A stretch of DNA of 64,000 nt from Caulobacterales bacterium (GTDB taxonomy: Bacteria > Pseudomonadota > Alphaproteobacteria > Caulobacterales > Caulobacteraceae). The position numbers were made by a program, and so were the translations under genes. The stretch lies in the NCBI GenBank assembly GCA_947474395.1, contig CANJID010000005.1, positions 1 to 64,000 on the forward strand, read 5' to 3'. The notes beneath the pieces were generated by a model, which saw only the letters and a list, made by a program, of their open reading frames with translations, searched no databases and was not told where the DNA came from. Of this stretch, positions 1-8,719 are shown in pieces (the first letter of the stretch is position 1; the number at the start of each line of letters is the position of its first letter).

Positions 1-1545
1 CGCGCGAGGCCTTGAACACCAGAGCCTCGAAGCCCGGCGTGATCGGGGTTCCGAGTTCGGCGCTCAGTGCTTCGGCGCGCGCGATCAGTTCCTGCGGGTC
101 GGAGATGTCAGCCGGCGTGATCTTGTTCATCACCTCGGCGGCCGTGTAGCCGAGCATCTGTTCGGCGCCGACGTTGAAAATCTGGATGACGCCCTTGGCG
201 TCGGTGGCGATGCTCGAGAAGTTGGCGCTGTTGAAGATCGCGCTCTGCAGCGCTCCAGCCTTGAGCAGGGCTTCTTCCGCCTCCTTCCGTGCCGTGTTGT
301 CGGTGCCGATCAACAGGTACCCGATAATGGTGTCCTGCGCGTCGCGGAGCGCCGTGACGGACACCACCGCCGGAAACCGGGTCCCGTCCTTGCGGATGTA
401 GGTCAGCTCGTAGATGTCCTCGATCCCGCGCGAGGCCTTGAACACCAGAGCCTCGAAGCCCGGCGTGATCGAGGTTCCGAGTTCGAGGCTCAATGCTTCG
501 GCGCGCGCGATCACTTCCTGGGGATCGGAAATGTCAGCCGGCGTGATCTTGTTCATCACTTCGGCGGCGGTGTAGCCCAGCATCCGCTCGGCGCCGACGT
601 TGAAGATCTGGATGACGCCCTTGGCGTCTGTGGCGATGCTGGAGAAGTTGGCGCTGTTGAAAATCGCGCTCTGCAGGGCGCCTGCCTTGAGCAACGCCTC
701 TTCCGCCTGCTTGCGCGCGGTGTTGTCGGTGCCGATGAGCAGATATCCGATGATGGCGTCCTGCGCGTCGCGCAGCGCGGTGACGGACACCACGGCGGGA
801 AACCGGCTGCCGTCCTTGCGGATGTAGGTCAGCTCGTAGATGTCCTCGATCCCGCGCGAGGCCTTGAACACCAGGGCCTCGAAGCCTGGCGTGATCGGGG
901 TCGCGAGCTCGGCGCTCAAGGCCTGAGCGCGCGCGATCAGCTCCTGGGGATCGGAGATGTCAGCCGGGGTGATGGTGTTCATCACTTCGGCAGCCGTGTA
1001 GCCCAGCATCTGTTCGGCGCCGACGTTGAAGATCTGGATGACACCCTTGGCGTCGGTGGCGATGCTGGAGAAGTTGGCGCTGTTGAAGATGGCGCTCTGC
1101 AGAGCGCCGGCCTTGAGCAGGGCCGCTTCCGCCTCCTTGCGCGCGGTGTTGTCGGTGCCAATGAGCAGATATCCGATGATGGCGTCCTGCGCGTCGCGCA
1201 GCGCGGTGACGGACACCACCGCCGGGAACCGGGTCCCGTCCTTGCGGATGTAGGTCAGCTCGTAGATGTCCTCGATCCCGCGCGAGGCCTTGAACACCAG
1301 AGCTTCGAAGCCTGGCGTGATCGGGGTCGCGAGCTCGGCGCTCAAGGCCTGAGCGCGCGCGATCAGCTCCTGGGGATCGGAAATGTCCGCCGGAGTGATG
1401 GTGTTCATCACCTCGGCGGCCGTGTAGCCCAGCATCCGCTCGGCGCCGACGTTGAAGATCTGGATCACGCCCTTGGCGTCGGTGGCGATGCTGGAGAAGT
1501 TGGCGCTGTTGAAGATCGCGCTTTGCAGCGCTCCGGCTTTGACGA
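1..1545. repeat. 426-bp tandem repeat array (3.6 copies) encoding PAS modules
   Basis: The same sequence recurs with a period of exactly 426 bp, starting at 1, 427, 853 and 1279. The last unit loses similarity near 1545. 426 is a multiple of three, so copy-number change keeps the reading frame. Units differ by scattered single bases; units 1 and 2 differ at two of their first 60 bases. Confidence 0.92.
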
Positions 1546-1657
1546 TCGACTCTTCGGTCTGGCCATGCGCGGCGGTGTCAGCGCCAGGAGCCTTTGGGCT
1601 CTTAAAACTAGAGATTGTGTGTCCTAATTCGAATTTGCGGGCCGTGAATTTGCTATT
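1..1657 (-). CDS. Multi-PAS sensor protein, partial (runs off left edge)
   Basis: The minus-strand frame stays open from an in-frame stop at 1658-1660 to the window edge. It encodes successive PAS/PAC modules of 142 residues each. Each module has the PAS core (SAIFNSANFSSIATDAKG, then FNVGAEQMLGYTAAEVMN), the beta-strand segment YIRKDGTRFPAVVSVTAL and a PAC-like end GYLLIGTDNTARK followed by a short helix EAEEALLKAGALQ. Proteins of this type are usually sensor histidine kinases, often hybrid, and the kinase part would lie beyond the edge. No ATG, GTG or TTG codon occurs in frame between the stop and the first module, so the true start is unclear: the 5' end may be truncated, or translation may start at an ATG inside the first PAS (near 1437). 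It lies just downstream of a receiver protein on the same strand, so the two may form a signalling pair. The kinase identity is inferred. Confidence 0.7.
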
Positions 1658-1680
1658 CTAGAAGCCACAAAAGTCGTCGT

Positions 1681-2043
1681 TTAGTTCAGAAGTTCCTCGA
1701 CGGAAGATTCCAGTTGCGCTGGGGAATAAGGTTTCTGAAGGAATTGTCCGCCTCCGACGAACAATTCAGTCATGGCGGCGGTGAGGCCGGTTCCAGATGT
1801 ATATAGCACCCGCAGACCCGGTCGAAGTTCGATAGCCCGATTTGCAACGTCGTATCCGCCAAACGCCAGCGCGCTGAGGCGTATGTCGACAAAAAGCGCG
1901 TCAATGTGCTGAGCGGCCGATAGGTGCACAAGCGCGCCTGCTAGGTCCCCGGCCAAAAGTGTATTGTGACCAAGGTCTTCCATCATCCATTCGGCGCTAC
2001 ACCGAATAAATACCTCATCTTCGACGATAAGAATTACCGCCAT
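1681..2043 (-). CDS. Single-domain response regulator (receiver protein)
   Basis: This 120-residue protein is a lone CheY-like receiver domain with no output domain. The acidic pocket is E8-D9-E10 (LIVEDE), the phosphoacceptor is D53 (LFVDIRL), the switch residue is T82/S83 (LYTSG) and the conserved lysine is K104 (FLQKPY). Such proteins pass or drain phosphoryl groups in phosphorelays. The ATG at 2043 follows a GAGGG ribosome site. A strong match to the EcfG/SigT promoter consensus lies about 80 bases upstream, so it is probably induced by the general stress response. Alphaproteobacterial stress-response receivers often carry a PFxFATG[G/Y] motif; that motif is not present here. The neighbouring PAS-repeat protein is a plausible kinase partner, which is an inference from position. 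Confidence 0.88.
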   Translation of the reverse strand: MAVILIVEDEVFIRCSAEWMMEDLGHNTLLAGDLAGALVHLSAAQHIDALFVDIRLSALAFGGYDVANRAIELRPGLRVLYTSGTGLTAAMTELFVGGGQFLQKPYSPAQLESSVEELLN

Positions 2044-2125
2044 CAGGTCACCCTCGTCGGTGAATGCTGCATAATGAAAGAATCCCCCTAGCGCCGCCGC
2101 GGACGGTTCCCGGCACTTCTGAAGA

Positions 2126-2150
2126 AACGCTAATGTGTAAAAATGGTTCC
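2126..2150 (-). promoter_or_regulatory. EcfG/SigT-type general stress promoter
   Basis: On the minus strand GGAAC (2146-2150) and CGTT (2126-2129) are separated by exactly 16 bases, which is the consensus for the alphaproteobacterial general-stress sigma factor EcfG (SigT in Caulobacter). It points at the receiver gene, whose start codon is at 2043. The rest of the 2044-2280 gap is AT-richer than its surroundings and shows no gene. Confidence 0.7.
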
Positions 2151-2280
2151 GAAAGCTACAAACTATTTTTCAGGGACTAGGGAGCGCGGGGTAAATTATT
2201 AAATGAAAACCGACAGTTCCGATTGAAATCGGGAAGCTGCGCCCCCGTAATCTTGTAAAGATATCCCGGCTCCGCAATCC

Positions 2281-3057
2281 CTATACCCTCTCCCCATCGG
2301 GGAGAGGTGTTTTCAGCGCTGCCCTCGCCAGCGGCGTGCGGGTCCAGGCCAGCACCTTGCCGGTCTCCACCCCGACCCGGGCGCAGGAATCGCGCAAAGG
2401 ACAGAGGCCGCAGCGGGGCGCCTCGTGGGTGCAGGCCGATTGGCCGAGGCCCTTGATCAGCCAGTGCAGTTCATAGAGCACTTCCGCGTCCCAGGCCGGG
2501 TCGGCCTGCTCCATCATGGCGTGATAGGCCTCGGTCGGGCTGGTCGAGCGGCCGACGATGCCGAGGCGCTTGGCGACCCGGTGCACGTGGGTGTCCACCA
2601 CCAGGGACCGCATCCGCAGGTTCGAGAAGTTCAGCACCGCAGCCGCCGCCTTGGCCCCGACGCCGGGCAGGCCCTGCAGCCAGTTCATGGCCTGGTCCAC
2701 CGGCTGGGCCGCCAGGAACGACAGGTCGAGCCCGCCGGTCCGCTGGCGGATCACCCGCAGGGCGTGGGGGATCTGGCGGGCCTTCACCTCGGCGAAGACG
2801 ACGCCGGCGATCACCGGCTCCACCTGGACTTGCGTGGCGTCGGCCAGCCCCGCCCAGTCGGGATAGGCGTTGCGCAGCTTCAGGAACGCCGTGAAGGCCG
2901 CCTCGTCGTAGGTGCGCGCGCTGACCATCGACTTGATCAGTTGCGAGAGGGGATCGAGCCGGTGCGCCGCCCGTTGCAGGCCGAAGGCGCTGCGCAGGCG
3001 GTCGCGGAACCTGGGCAGATCCAGGCAGCCGGGGAAGTCGAAGGGAAGCTGCTGCAT
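2281..3057 (-). CDS. Endonuclease III-like HhH-GPD DNA glycosylase
   Basis: This is a base-excision repair glycosylase of the Nth/HhH-GPD superfamily, expected to remove damaged pyrimidines from DNA. The helix-hairpin-helix LPGVGAKAAAAVLNF carries the catalytic-type lysine and VDTHVHRVAKRLG the catalytic aspartate. A C-terminal iron-sulphur loop has spacing C-x6-C-x2-C-x5-C (CTHEAPRCGLCPLRDSC), as in endonuclease III. I chose the ATG at 3057 (MQQLPFDF), giving 258 residues; an upstream ATG at 3114 would add 19 residues that do not resemble the family. The last residues (LPDGERV) are encoded by a dispersed palindromic repeat, so the C-terminus has been extended by a repeat. The family is certain, the exact substrate (Nth versus another HhH-GPD member) is not. 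Confidence 0.88.
   Translation of the reverse strand: MQQLPFDFPGCLDLPRFRDRLRSAFGLQRAAHRLDPLSQLIKSMVSARTYDEAAFTAFLKLRNAYPDWAGLADATQVQVEPVIAGVVFAEVKARQIPHALRVIRQRTGGLDLSFLAAQPVDQAMNWLQGLPGVGAKAAAAVLNFSNLRMRSLVVDTHVHRVAKRLGIVGRSTSPTEAYHAMMEQADPAWDAEVLYELHWLIKGLGQSACTHEAPRCGLCPLRDSCARVGVETGKVLAWTRTPLARAALKTPLPDGERV
2287..2307. repeat. CTCTCCCC palindromic repeat, single hairpin
   Basis: CCTCTCCCC-ATC-GGGGAGAGG forms a perfect stem of nine base pairs with a three-base loop. It overlaps the 3' end of the glycosylase gene and can also act as a terminator. It belongs to the same family as the copies near 8720, 20455, 27834, 34588, 40631 and 45158. Confidence 0.85.
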
Positions 3058-3215
3058 TTTGCACGCGCTCCGAAAGGGGGCGAGCAACCTAGAACAAATG
3101 CGGAACAAATGCAACGGTCGCGGGCGGCTGCAACGAGCTGAGCCGTTTACCTCGTTCCTTTTCGAGGCCTTAACGCAGCGGCGCCTAGGCTCTGCGGATC
3201 ATCGGGGGGCCTCAC

Positions 3216-3581
3216 ATGCCGAACCATGCCTTGGCGCAAGACCACCGCCGCATCACCCGCCACGCCGCCGAATTTCCTGGCCTGCTCGTCTACGGAGCGA
3301 GCGAAGCCGCCCAGTGCTGGGGCGCCGACCTGACGCCGAACGGGGTCCGGGTGCGGATGTCCCCGGCCGTCGATCTGCCGGCCAGGGTCCACTTCATCGA
3401 CGCCCTGTCGGGCCTGGCCTACGAGGCGCGGGTCACCTGGACCGCGCGCAGCGTCTGCGCGGAGGCGGGCCTGGAGTTCGCCGACGTGCTGGATCTGAGC
3501 GAGGCGGCGGCGAACAGCTTCCTCAAGTCCGTCTGGCAGGCCCACCTCGACGACCTCGACGAGGACGCCGTCGAGGCCTGA
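3216..3581 (+). CDS. PilZ-domain protein
   Basis: A 121-residue single-domain protein that fits the PilZ fold, the main bacterial c-di-GMP receptor. The paired-arginine region RRITRH near residue 11 and the loop DLTPNGVRV near residue 38 match the two PilZ motifs (RxxxR and [D/N]xSxxG), although the serine is replaced by threonine. A hydrophobic beta-strand region and LEFADV follow. The ATG at 3216 has a GGGG-rich ribosome site. It is transcribed alone, convergent with the amidohydrolase. A role in c-di-GMP signalling of motility or surface attachment is inferred from the family. Confidence 0.75.
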   Translation: MPNHALAQDHRRITRHAAEFPGLLVYGASEAAQCWGADLTPNGVRVRMSPAVDLPARVHFIDALSGLAYEARVTWTARSVCAEAGLEFADVLDLSEAAANSFLKSVWQAHLDDLDEDAVEA

Positions 3582-3652
3582 CTTCTTAGCTGAGAGCGCG
3601 CGTTCGAGCGGCGAAACCGCTCCCACTTTCGCCTAACGCGCTCCGGGCGCGC

Positions 3653-4942
3653 TCAGCTCTGCGGCTTGTCCATCGGCTTGCCCGCGTTGGGCGAGCCGCG
3701 CTTGTCCAGGACGATCTCGCCGCCCTTGATCACCACCTCGGCGGTCATGAAGTTCCAGAAGCCGACCAGGGGGTTGCCGCCCAGCACCACGAGGTCGGCC
3801 AGCTTGCCCGCCTCCACCGTGCCGAGGTCCTTCTCGCGGCCGAGGAACCTGGCCGAGTTCGGCCCCATGATCTTGATGATGTCCGGGATCGAGAACGCCA
3901 GGTTGAGCGTCTTCAGTTCCTGGTTCAGGGATTCTGTCGCGTTGTAGGTCGTGTCGGTGCAGTAGGCGTAATTGACGCCGTGGTCGAACAGCATGCGACC
4001 GTTGATGGGTAGCAGCCCGCCTTCCCGGCCCTGGCCCTCGTTGGAGACGATCCCCTGCGGCCAGGGCTTGCCGTCGCGGAAGGTCGGCTTGTTGTCCTTG
4101 TTGAAGACGTCGAAGACGGGCGGGCCGAAGCCCGTGCACGAGGCCACCTGGGCGCCCGCGTCACGGATCACGTCGGCTTCGCTCTCCTTGAGCCAGTCGA
4201 AGTGCGGGGTGTGGATCAGCATCTTGCCGCCCATGACCGCGACCTCGACCGTGGAGGCGGGACTGACGGCGTGGATCTGCATGGGGATGCCGACCTTCCG
4301 CGACTCGTCCAGGGCGGCGAGGAAGTTGCGGGTCTCCACGAAGGTCGGCGGGTTGGGCGGCTCCTTGGCGGGATAGTGCACCTCGGCGATGGAGTCGGCG
4401 CCGGAGTCCTTGGCGGCGCGGACGGCCGCGCGGACCTCGGCCTCGGTCTTCATGTCGGAGATGTTCCAGCGGGAGGAGGCCAGGATGCGGGGGCCCTTGA
4501 TCTCGCCGCTGGCGACCCGCTTCTTCAGCTCCAGGCTGAGCGCGTTGTCGCCGCCGCCTTCCTGCACGGTGGTGAAGCCGGCTTCCAGCAGCTCCTTCAT
4601 CCGGGCCTGCGCCGGGCCGTTGAAGAACTGGGCCGCCGGGCCGCCCACCAGGTGGCGGTGGGCGTCGATGAAGCCGGCCATGACGGTCAGGCCGGTCCCG
4701 TCGATGCGGGTCTGGCCCGCAGGCACGACAACCTTCGGCGCGCGCCTGCCGGGCGTGGGGGCGGGGGCGGCGTCGGCGGCGACCGAGACGATGCGCTCGC
4801 CCTGGATGGTCACCGTCCCGTGCTCGATCACCTTGCCGTCGCCGACGATGATACGGGCGTTTGAGATCACCACATCCGCCGAGGCCTGGCCCGCGAGCCC
4901 CGCGAGCAGCGCCGCGACCGCAGCGCCCATCAACAGCTTCAT
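3653..4942 (-). CDS. Secreted amidohydrolase (imidazolonepropionase-like)
   Basis: A 429-residue metal-dependent hydrolase of the amidohydrolase superfamily. It starts at the ATG at 4942, which has a strong GGGGGAG site and a classical signal peptide (MKLLMGAAVAALLAGLAGQASA), so it is exported to the periplasm. An upstream in-frame start at 5032 would bury this signal. The metal-binding HxH motif is in IDAHRHLVGG, further ligands are likely in QIHAVS and HTPHFDW, and the C-terminal beta-sandwich motif GTVEAGKLADLVVLGGNPL is typical. Superfamily members open cyclic amides or cleave peptides and other small amides; the substrate is not visible here. It stands alone, upstream of no obvious operon partner. 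Confidence 0.85.
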   Translation of the reverse strand: MKLLMGAAVAALLAGLAGQASADVVISNARIIVGDGKVIEHGTVTIQGERIVSVAADAAPAPTPGRRAPKVVVPAGQTRIDGTGLTVMAGFIDAHRHLVGGPAAQFFNGPAQARMKELLEAGFTTVQEGGGDNALSLELKKRVASGEIKGPRILASSRWNISDMKTEAEVRAAVRAAKDSGADSIAEVHYPAKEPPNPPTFVETRNFLAALDESRKVGIPMQIHAVSPASTVEVAVMGGKMLIHTPHFDWLKESEADVIRDAGAQVASCTGFGPPVFDVFNKDNKPTFRDGKPWPQGIVSNEGQGREGGLLPINGRMLFDHGVNYAYCTDTTYNATESLNQELKTLNLAFSIPDIIKIMGPNSARFLGREKDLGTVEAGKLADLVVLGGNPLVGFWNFMTAEVVIKGGEIVLDKRGSPNAGKPMDKPQS

Positions 4943-5056
4943 CTGAACTCCCCCGAACTTGCTGGCCGCTCCTTGGCGGAGCGTTGCAGGGGAGCATATC
5001 GCCGTCCCGCGACACGGCCCAGCCGTTTGCATGCGTGAACCAACCGGGGTTTCGAG

Positions 5057-7042
5057 CTAGCTCTCGATCTCGAAAGCCGCGGGCGCCTGCCCCTCACAAT
5101 AGCGCTTCCACATAGTGCGCAGCGCGCCCTCGAAGCGGCGGGCGAAGGCGGGGGCGTCGCACAGGGGTGAGGCGAGGAGGAGGGGCCGCAGCGTTCCGCG
5201 CAGCTGGGCCAGCCGCGCGGAGTCGGCGGCGAGGCGGGCGGCGATCTCGATATACTGGTTCGCATCCTCGGCCACGAGGTCGGCGAGGCCGAGGCGGGTG
5301 AGCAGGCTCGCGCCGACCCGGCCCGCGTGACTGCGGCCGCTGAGGGTGATGACCGGCACGCCCATGGAGACCGCCTCGAAGGTGGTGGTCGTGCCGTTGT
5401 AGGGGAAGGGGTCCAGGCCGATGTCGATGTCGGCGTAGGCGGCCAGATGCCCGGCGGGCTCGCGGATGATGGGGCGCAGGATCAGCCGGTCGGCGGTCAC
5501 GCCATGGGCGGCGAAGGCGGCCTCGAACAGGGCGCGGGATTCCGCATCCTCGAAGGCGCGGCCCTTCAGCAGCAGCTTCGAGCCGGGGACGGCGGCGAGC
5601 ACGGCGGCCCAGACCGGCAGGGCGGCGTCGGACAGTTTGGACGGGTTGTTGAAGGAGCCGAAGGTGACGAAGCCGCCTGCGAGGTGCGGCGACGGGGCCG
5701 GCTCCGGAACGTCTGCGGGGGGCGCGTAGCAGAGGAAGCCCTCCTGCATCCGCACCAGCTTCTCCGTGGCGAAGGCGTCGGCGCCGGCCGGATCGGTGAT
5801 GGGATCGACCAGGCGGTAGTCGATGGCCCTGATCCCGGTGGTGTTGGGATAGCCGAGCCAGGTCGCCTGCACCGGAGCGGGCTTGAGGGCGAAGACCGGG
5901 AGGCGGTTGTGCTCGGTGTAGCCGGCCAGATCGATCAGGATGTCGATCCGGTCCGCAGCGATGCGCGCCGCGACGTCGGGGTCGCTCATGCCGACGGTGA
6001 ACAGCCAGTGGTCGGCCAGGGCCTTGAGGCGATCGGTGACGGCGTCCGGGTGGGGCGTCTCGGCGTAGCAGAACACCTCGACCGCGGTCCTGTCGTGAGC
6101 CTTCAGCAGGGGCTCGAGGAAGCTGGCGACGGCGTGGTGGCGGAAGTCGCCGGAGACGTATCCGACCTTCAGACGGCGGTCCGGATCGCGGTCGCGGGCG
6201 GGTGGGGCCGGGGGCGCCGGATAGCGCGCGCCCCAGTGCCGGTGCGCCTCGAACACCGCCTCGGGCGTCAGGTCGGAGCGGTAGTTCAGACCCATGGTGA
6301 TGTTGTCGCGGGCGTTCGCCAGCTCGGGTTGCAGGGCCAGGGCGCGGCGGTAGACGGCCTCGGCTTCCGCGGGCTTGCCCTGGTTCAGGAGCACGTTGCC
6401 GAGGTTGATGTGGGCCTGCACGAAGTCGGGCTTGAGGGCGATGGTGCGCCGGAAGGCGGCCGCCGCCTCCTTCAGCCGGTTCTGGTCCAGGAGGGTCGAG
6501 CCGAGGTTGTAGTGGGCGTCCGGCAGGTTGGGATTGAGCGCCACCGCCTTCTCGTAGGCGGTCACGGCCTCGTCCAGCCGACCCTGGTGACGCAGGGCGT
6601 AGCCGAGGTTGACCCAGGCGCCGTCGAGGTCGGGCTTGAGGGCGAGGGACTTGCGGAAAGCCTTTTCGGCCTCGTCGAGGTCCCCCTGCTGCAACAGGGC
6701 GCCGCCGAGGTTGAACAGGGCCACGTAGTCGCCTGAGCGCAGGGCGAGGCCCCTTTGGTAGGCTTCCACCGCCTGGTCCAGCTTGCCCTGAGCCTGCAGC
6801 ACCAGGCCGAGATTGCTGTGGAAGACAGGGTTGCTACCGTCCAGGCCGATGGCGCGTTGGAAGAGGGTCTCGGCCACGTCCGGCCGAGCCGCCTGGTAGG
6901 CCAGGAGGCCGAGCTGGTGCAGGGCCTCCACATGGCCCGGGTCGGCGGCCAGGATCTGGCGGTACAGGGTCTGCGCCTCGCCCAGACGCCCGGCGTTGTG
7001 GGCCTGTGCGGCGGCCCGGAAGGTGTCTTCGATTCCGGACAA
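5057..7042 (-). CDS. TPR-containing O-linked GlcNAc transferase-like glycosyltransferase
   Basis: This 661-residue protein has about eight tetratricopeptide repeats in residues 1-270 (for example AVEAYQRGLALRSGDYVALFN, ending in a run up to AEAVYRRALALQPELANAR). A SPINDLY/OGT-type catalytic region (glycosyltransferase family 41) follows, with GYVSGDFRHHAVASFLEPLL, IDLAGYTEHNRLPVFALKPA, WLGYPNTTG and DPFPYNGTTTTFEAVSMGVP. Family members attach a sugar from a nucleotide donor to Ser/Thr of target proteins; in Caulobacterales related TPR-glycosyltransferases modify surface proteins such as flagellin. The start codon is TTG with no clear ribosome site, 10 bases after the hydrolase stop, so translation may be coupled. 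Donor and target are unknown. Confidence 0.86.
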   Translation of the reverse strand: MSGIEDTFRAAAQAHNAGRLGEAQTLYRQILAADPGHVEALHQLGLLAYQAARPDVAETLFQRAIGLDGSNPVFHSNLGLVLQAQGKLDQAVEAYQRGLALRSGDYVALFNLGGALLQQGDLDEAEKAFRKSLALKPDLDGAWVNLGYALRHQGRLDEAVTAYEKAVALNPNLPDAHYNLGSTLLDQNRLKEAAAAFRRTIALKPDFVQAHINLGNVLLNQGKPAEAEAVYRRALALQPELANARDNITMGLNYRSDLTPEAVFEAHRHWGARYPAPPAPPARDRDPDRRLKVGYVSGDFRHHAVASFLEPLLKAHDRTAVEVFCYAETPHPDAVTDRLKALADHWLFTVGMSDPDVAARIAADRIDILIDLAGYTEHNRLPVFALKPAPVQATWLGYPNTTGIRAIDYRLVDPITDPAGADAFATEKLVRMQEGFLCYAPPADVPEPAPSPHLAGGFVTFGSFNNPSKLSDAALPVWAAVLAAVPGSKLLLKGRAFEDAESRALFEAAFAAHGVTADRLILRPIIREPAGHLAAYADIDIGLDPFPYNGTTTTFEAVSMGVPVITLSGRSHAGRVGASLLTRLGLADLVAEDANQYIEIAARLAADSARLAQLRGTLRPLLLASPLCDAPAFARRFEGALRTMWKRYCEGQAPAAFEIES

Positions 7043-7052
7043 AGGCGGCGCG

Positions 7053-7823
7053 CTAGGCCGAGGCTTCCAAGAGGGCGGTCAGCTCGTCCGGCTTGTCGAC
7101 CATGACGTCATGGCCGCTCTCGACCTTGTGGATAATCCAGGCCCGGTCGGCGGCGAGACCTCTGACCGCGCCGTCGAACTGGCCGCGGCCGTTCCGCACC
7201 GCCTGGATATAGACCCGCTTGGGGATGCGCTTGTAGGCGCCGGTCACCCGCAGCTTTTCGGTCATGCAGGCCGTCGGCTGGGGCGTCAGCTTGGAGTCCA
7301 CCCAGGCCTGGTCGGCGGCGTTGACGTTGAAGCCGGAGGCCTTGGGCGCGGGCACAGAGAGGCCCGTGAAGCTGAAGGTGGCGGGCGCCGTGTCGGCGAC
7401 CGACTGGCCGTCGGCCGGAATGAAGGCGTCGAGGTAGACGATGCTGGCGATGCGGTCGCCGACCTGCTCGGCCACGCCCGTGATCACCGGGCCGCCGTAG
7501 GAGTGGCCGACCAGGACGACCTTATCGAGGTCCTTCCAGCGGATCTCGTTCACGACATCCGTGACGTGGGTGGTGAGGTTCACGGCGGGGGTCAGCAGGT
7601 GGGAGCGTTCGCACAGGCCCGTGAGGGTGGGGGCGTAGACTCGATGCCCCTTGGCCTGGAGGCGCTGGACCACACGCTCCCAGCACCAGCCGCCGTGCCA
7701 GGCGCCGTGGACCAGGACGAAGGTGGCGGGCCGCGTTGGTTGGGCGGCCCTGGCCGCGCCGGCGGCGGCGAGGGCGGGTGCGGCCGCCAGGATGGTGCGG
7801 CGGGTGGCGGCGGCCTTGCTCAT
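7053..7823 (-). CDS. Exported alpha/beta hydrolase
   Basis: A 256-residue alpha/beta-hydrolase of the EstC/salicylate-esterase-like branch. The oxyanion segment VLVHGAWHGGWCWE, nucleophile elbow GHSYGG and terminal histidine SGHDVMVDKPDEL are all present. The N-terminus ATRRTILAAAPALAAAGAARA looks like a twin-arginine signal, so it is probably exported folded. It ends 10 bases before the glycosyltransferase and lies 16 bases after the glutathione transferase, so the three may be co-transcribed. It probably cleaves a small ester; the substrate is unknown. Confidence 0.82.
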   Translation of the reverse strand: MSKAAATRRTILAAAPALAAAGAARAAQPTRPATFVLVHGAWHGGWCWERVVQRLQAKGHRVYAPTLTGLCERSHLLTPAVNLTTHVTDVVNEIRWKDLDKVVLVGHSYGGPVITGVAEQVGDRIASIVYLDAFIPADGQSVADTAPATFSFTGLSVPAPKASGFNVNAADQAWVDSKLTPQPTACMTEKLRVTGAYKRIPKRVYIQAVRNGRGQFDGAVRGLAADRAWIIHKVESGHDVMVDKPDELTALLEASA

Positions 7824-7839
7824 GGGTTCCTCAGCGGGC

Positions 7840-8607
7840 TCAGCGCAGGGTCGAGGAGATCCCGGCCCGGGCGGCCTCCAGAGTTTCGCGCACCGGATTG
7901 GGCATGGCCATAGCCGCCTTGGTCCCTTCGCGCTCGCTCATCGCCTTGTGCCAGCGCGTGACGCCCGGCTTGTCGGCCAGGAGCTGGGGCGAGCGGGTCG
8001 GCATGGCGTAGGCCATGGCGTAACAGGAGACGTCGGCGAGGGTGAACTGGTCGCCCACCAGCCATTCGGTCCGGGCCAGCTGCTTCTCCATCCGCTCGAC
8101 CGAGGTCTTCACCTGGCGGCCCCAGTTGTCGAGCTGCTCCTGCGTGTAGCCCTGCTTCGCCGAGGTGCGCCACTTGTCCTGCTGCTCCTTCAGCGGGATG
8201 CGGGCCAGCTTCTCCTCGAACTCCTCAGGGGTCAGCTTGTCGGTGATGTTCTTGATCATGTGGTGCCAGCCGATGAAGCTGAGCGCCGGGCAGAAGTACT
8301 CGTCCACGAACTTGGTCCAGATGCGCATTTTCGCCCGGCCGTAGGGGTCGGCGGGGCGCAGCGCCGGACCGTCGAAAGCCTCGTCCAGGTACTCGTTGAT
8401 GACGGTGGATTCGTTGATGACCATGCCGTCGTGGATCAGCACCGGCACCTGGCCCATGGGGTTGATCGCCTGGAACCAGGGCTCGTGCTGCTCGAACTTG
8501 TGCAGGTTCATCAGCTTGCTCTCGAAGGGCACGCCCTTCTCCTTGATCCCGAGCAGGACCTTCAGGGAATTGGCGGCGGGCTCGCCGTGATAGAGCGTCA
8601 GGGCCAT
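7840..8607 (-). CDS. Glutathione S-transferase family protein
   Basis: A 255-residue cytosolic protein with an N-terminal thioredoxin-like GST domain (LYHGEPAANSLKVLLGIKEKGVPF, then NPMGQVPVLIHDG and the glutathione-binding turn INESTVINEYL) and a C-terminal all-helical domain with FTLADVSCYAMA. It is longer than a typical GST because of an insert around residues 110-170. A GGAGGA ribosome site precedes the ATG. In aromatic catabolic regions GSTs often act as ether-cleaving or isomerising enzymes, but nothing in this sequence fixes the substrate. Confidence 0.85.
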   Translation of the reverse strand: MALTLYHGEPAANSLKVLLGIKEKGVPFESKLMNLHKFEQHEPWFQAINPMGQVPVLIHDGMVINESTVINEYLDEAFDGPALRPADPYGRAKMRIWTKFVDEYFCPALSFIGWHHMIKNITDKLTPEEFEEKLARIPLKEQQDKWRTSAKQGYTQEQLDNWGRQVKTSVERMEKQLARTEWLVGDQFTLADVSCYAMAYAMPTRSPQLLADKPGVTRWHKAMSEREGTKAAMAMPNPVRETLEAARAGISSTLR

Positions 8608-8719
8608 GGCTTCCTCCGGGTACGCTGGTCTTGTTGGTTTGGCCGCACTCTAGCCAGGGCGGCGGATGGCTAACCAGCGATAAGTGAGGCGGCGCTGTCA
8701 GACGCGGCTGCTCGCCATT

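Noticed and set aside
174-1661. Four plus-strand open frames of about 75 codons, one per 426-bp unit
   Set aside because: They are shadows of the minus-strand PAS modules, repeat with the same period and have no ribosome sites.
5327-6736. Long plus-strand frame over the glycosyltransferase gene
   Set aside because: Translation is low-complexity Gly/Ala/Val/Arg-rich, typical of a GC-rich antisense frame; the minus strand encodes clear TPR and OGT motifs.
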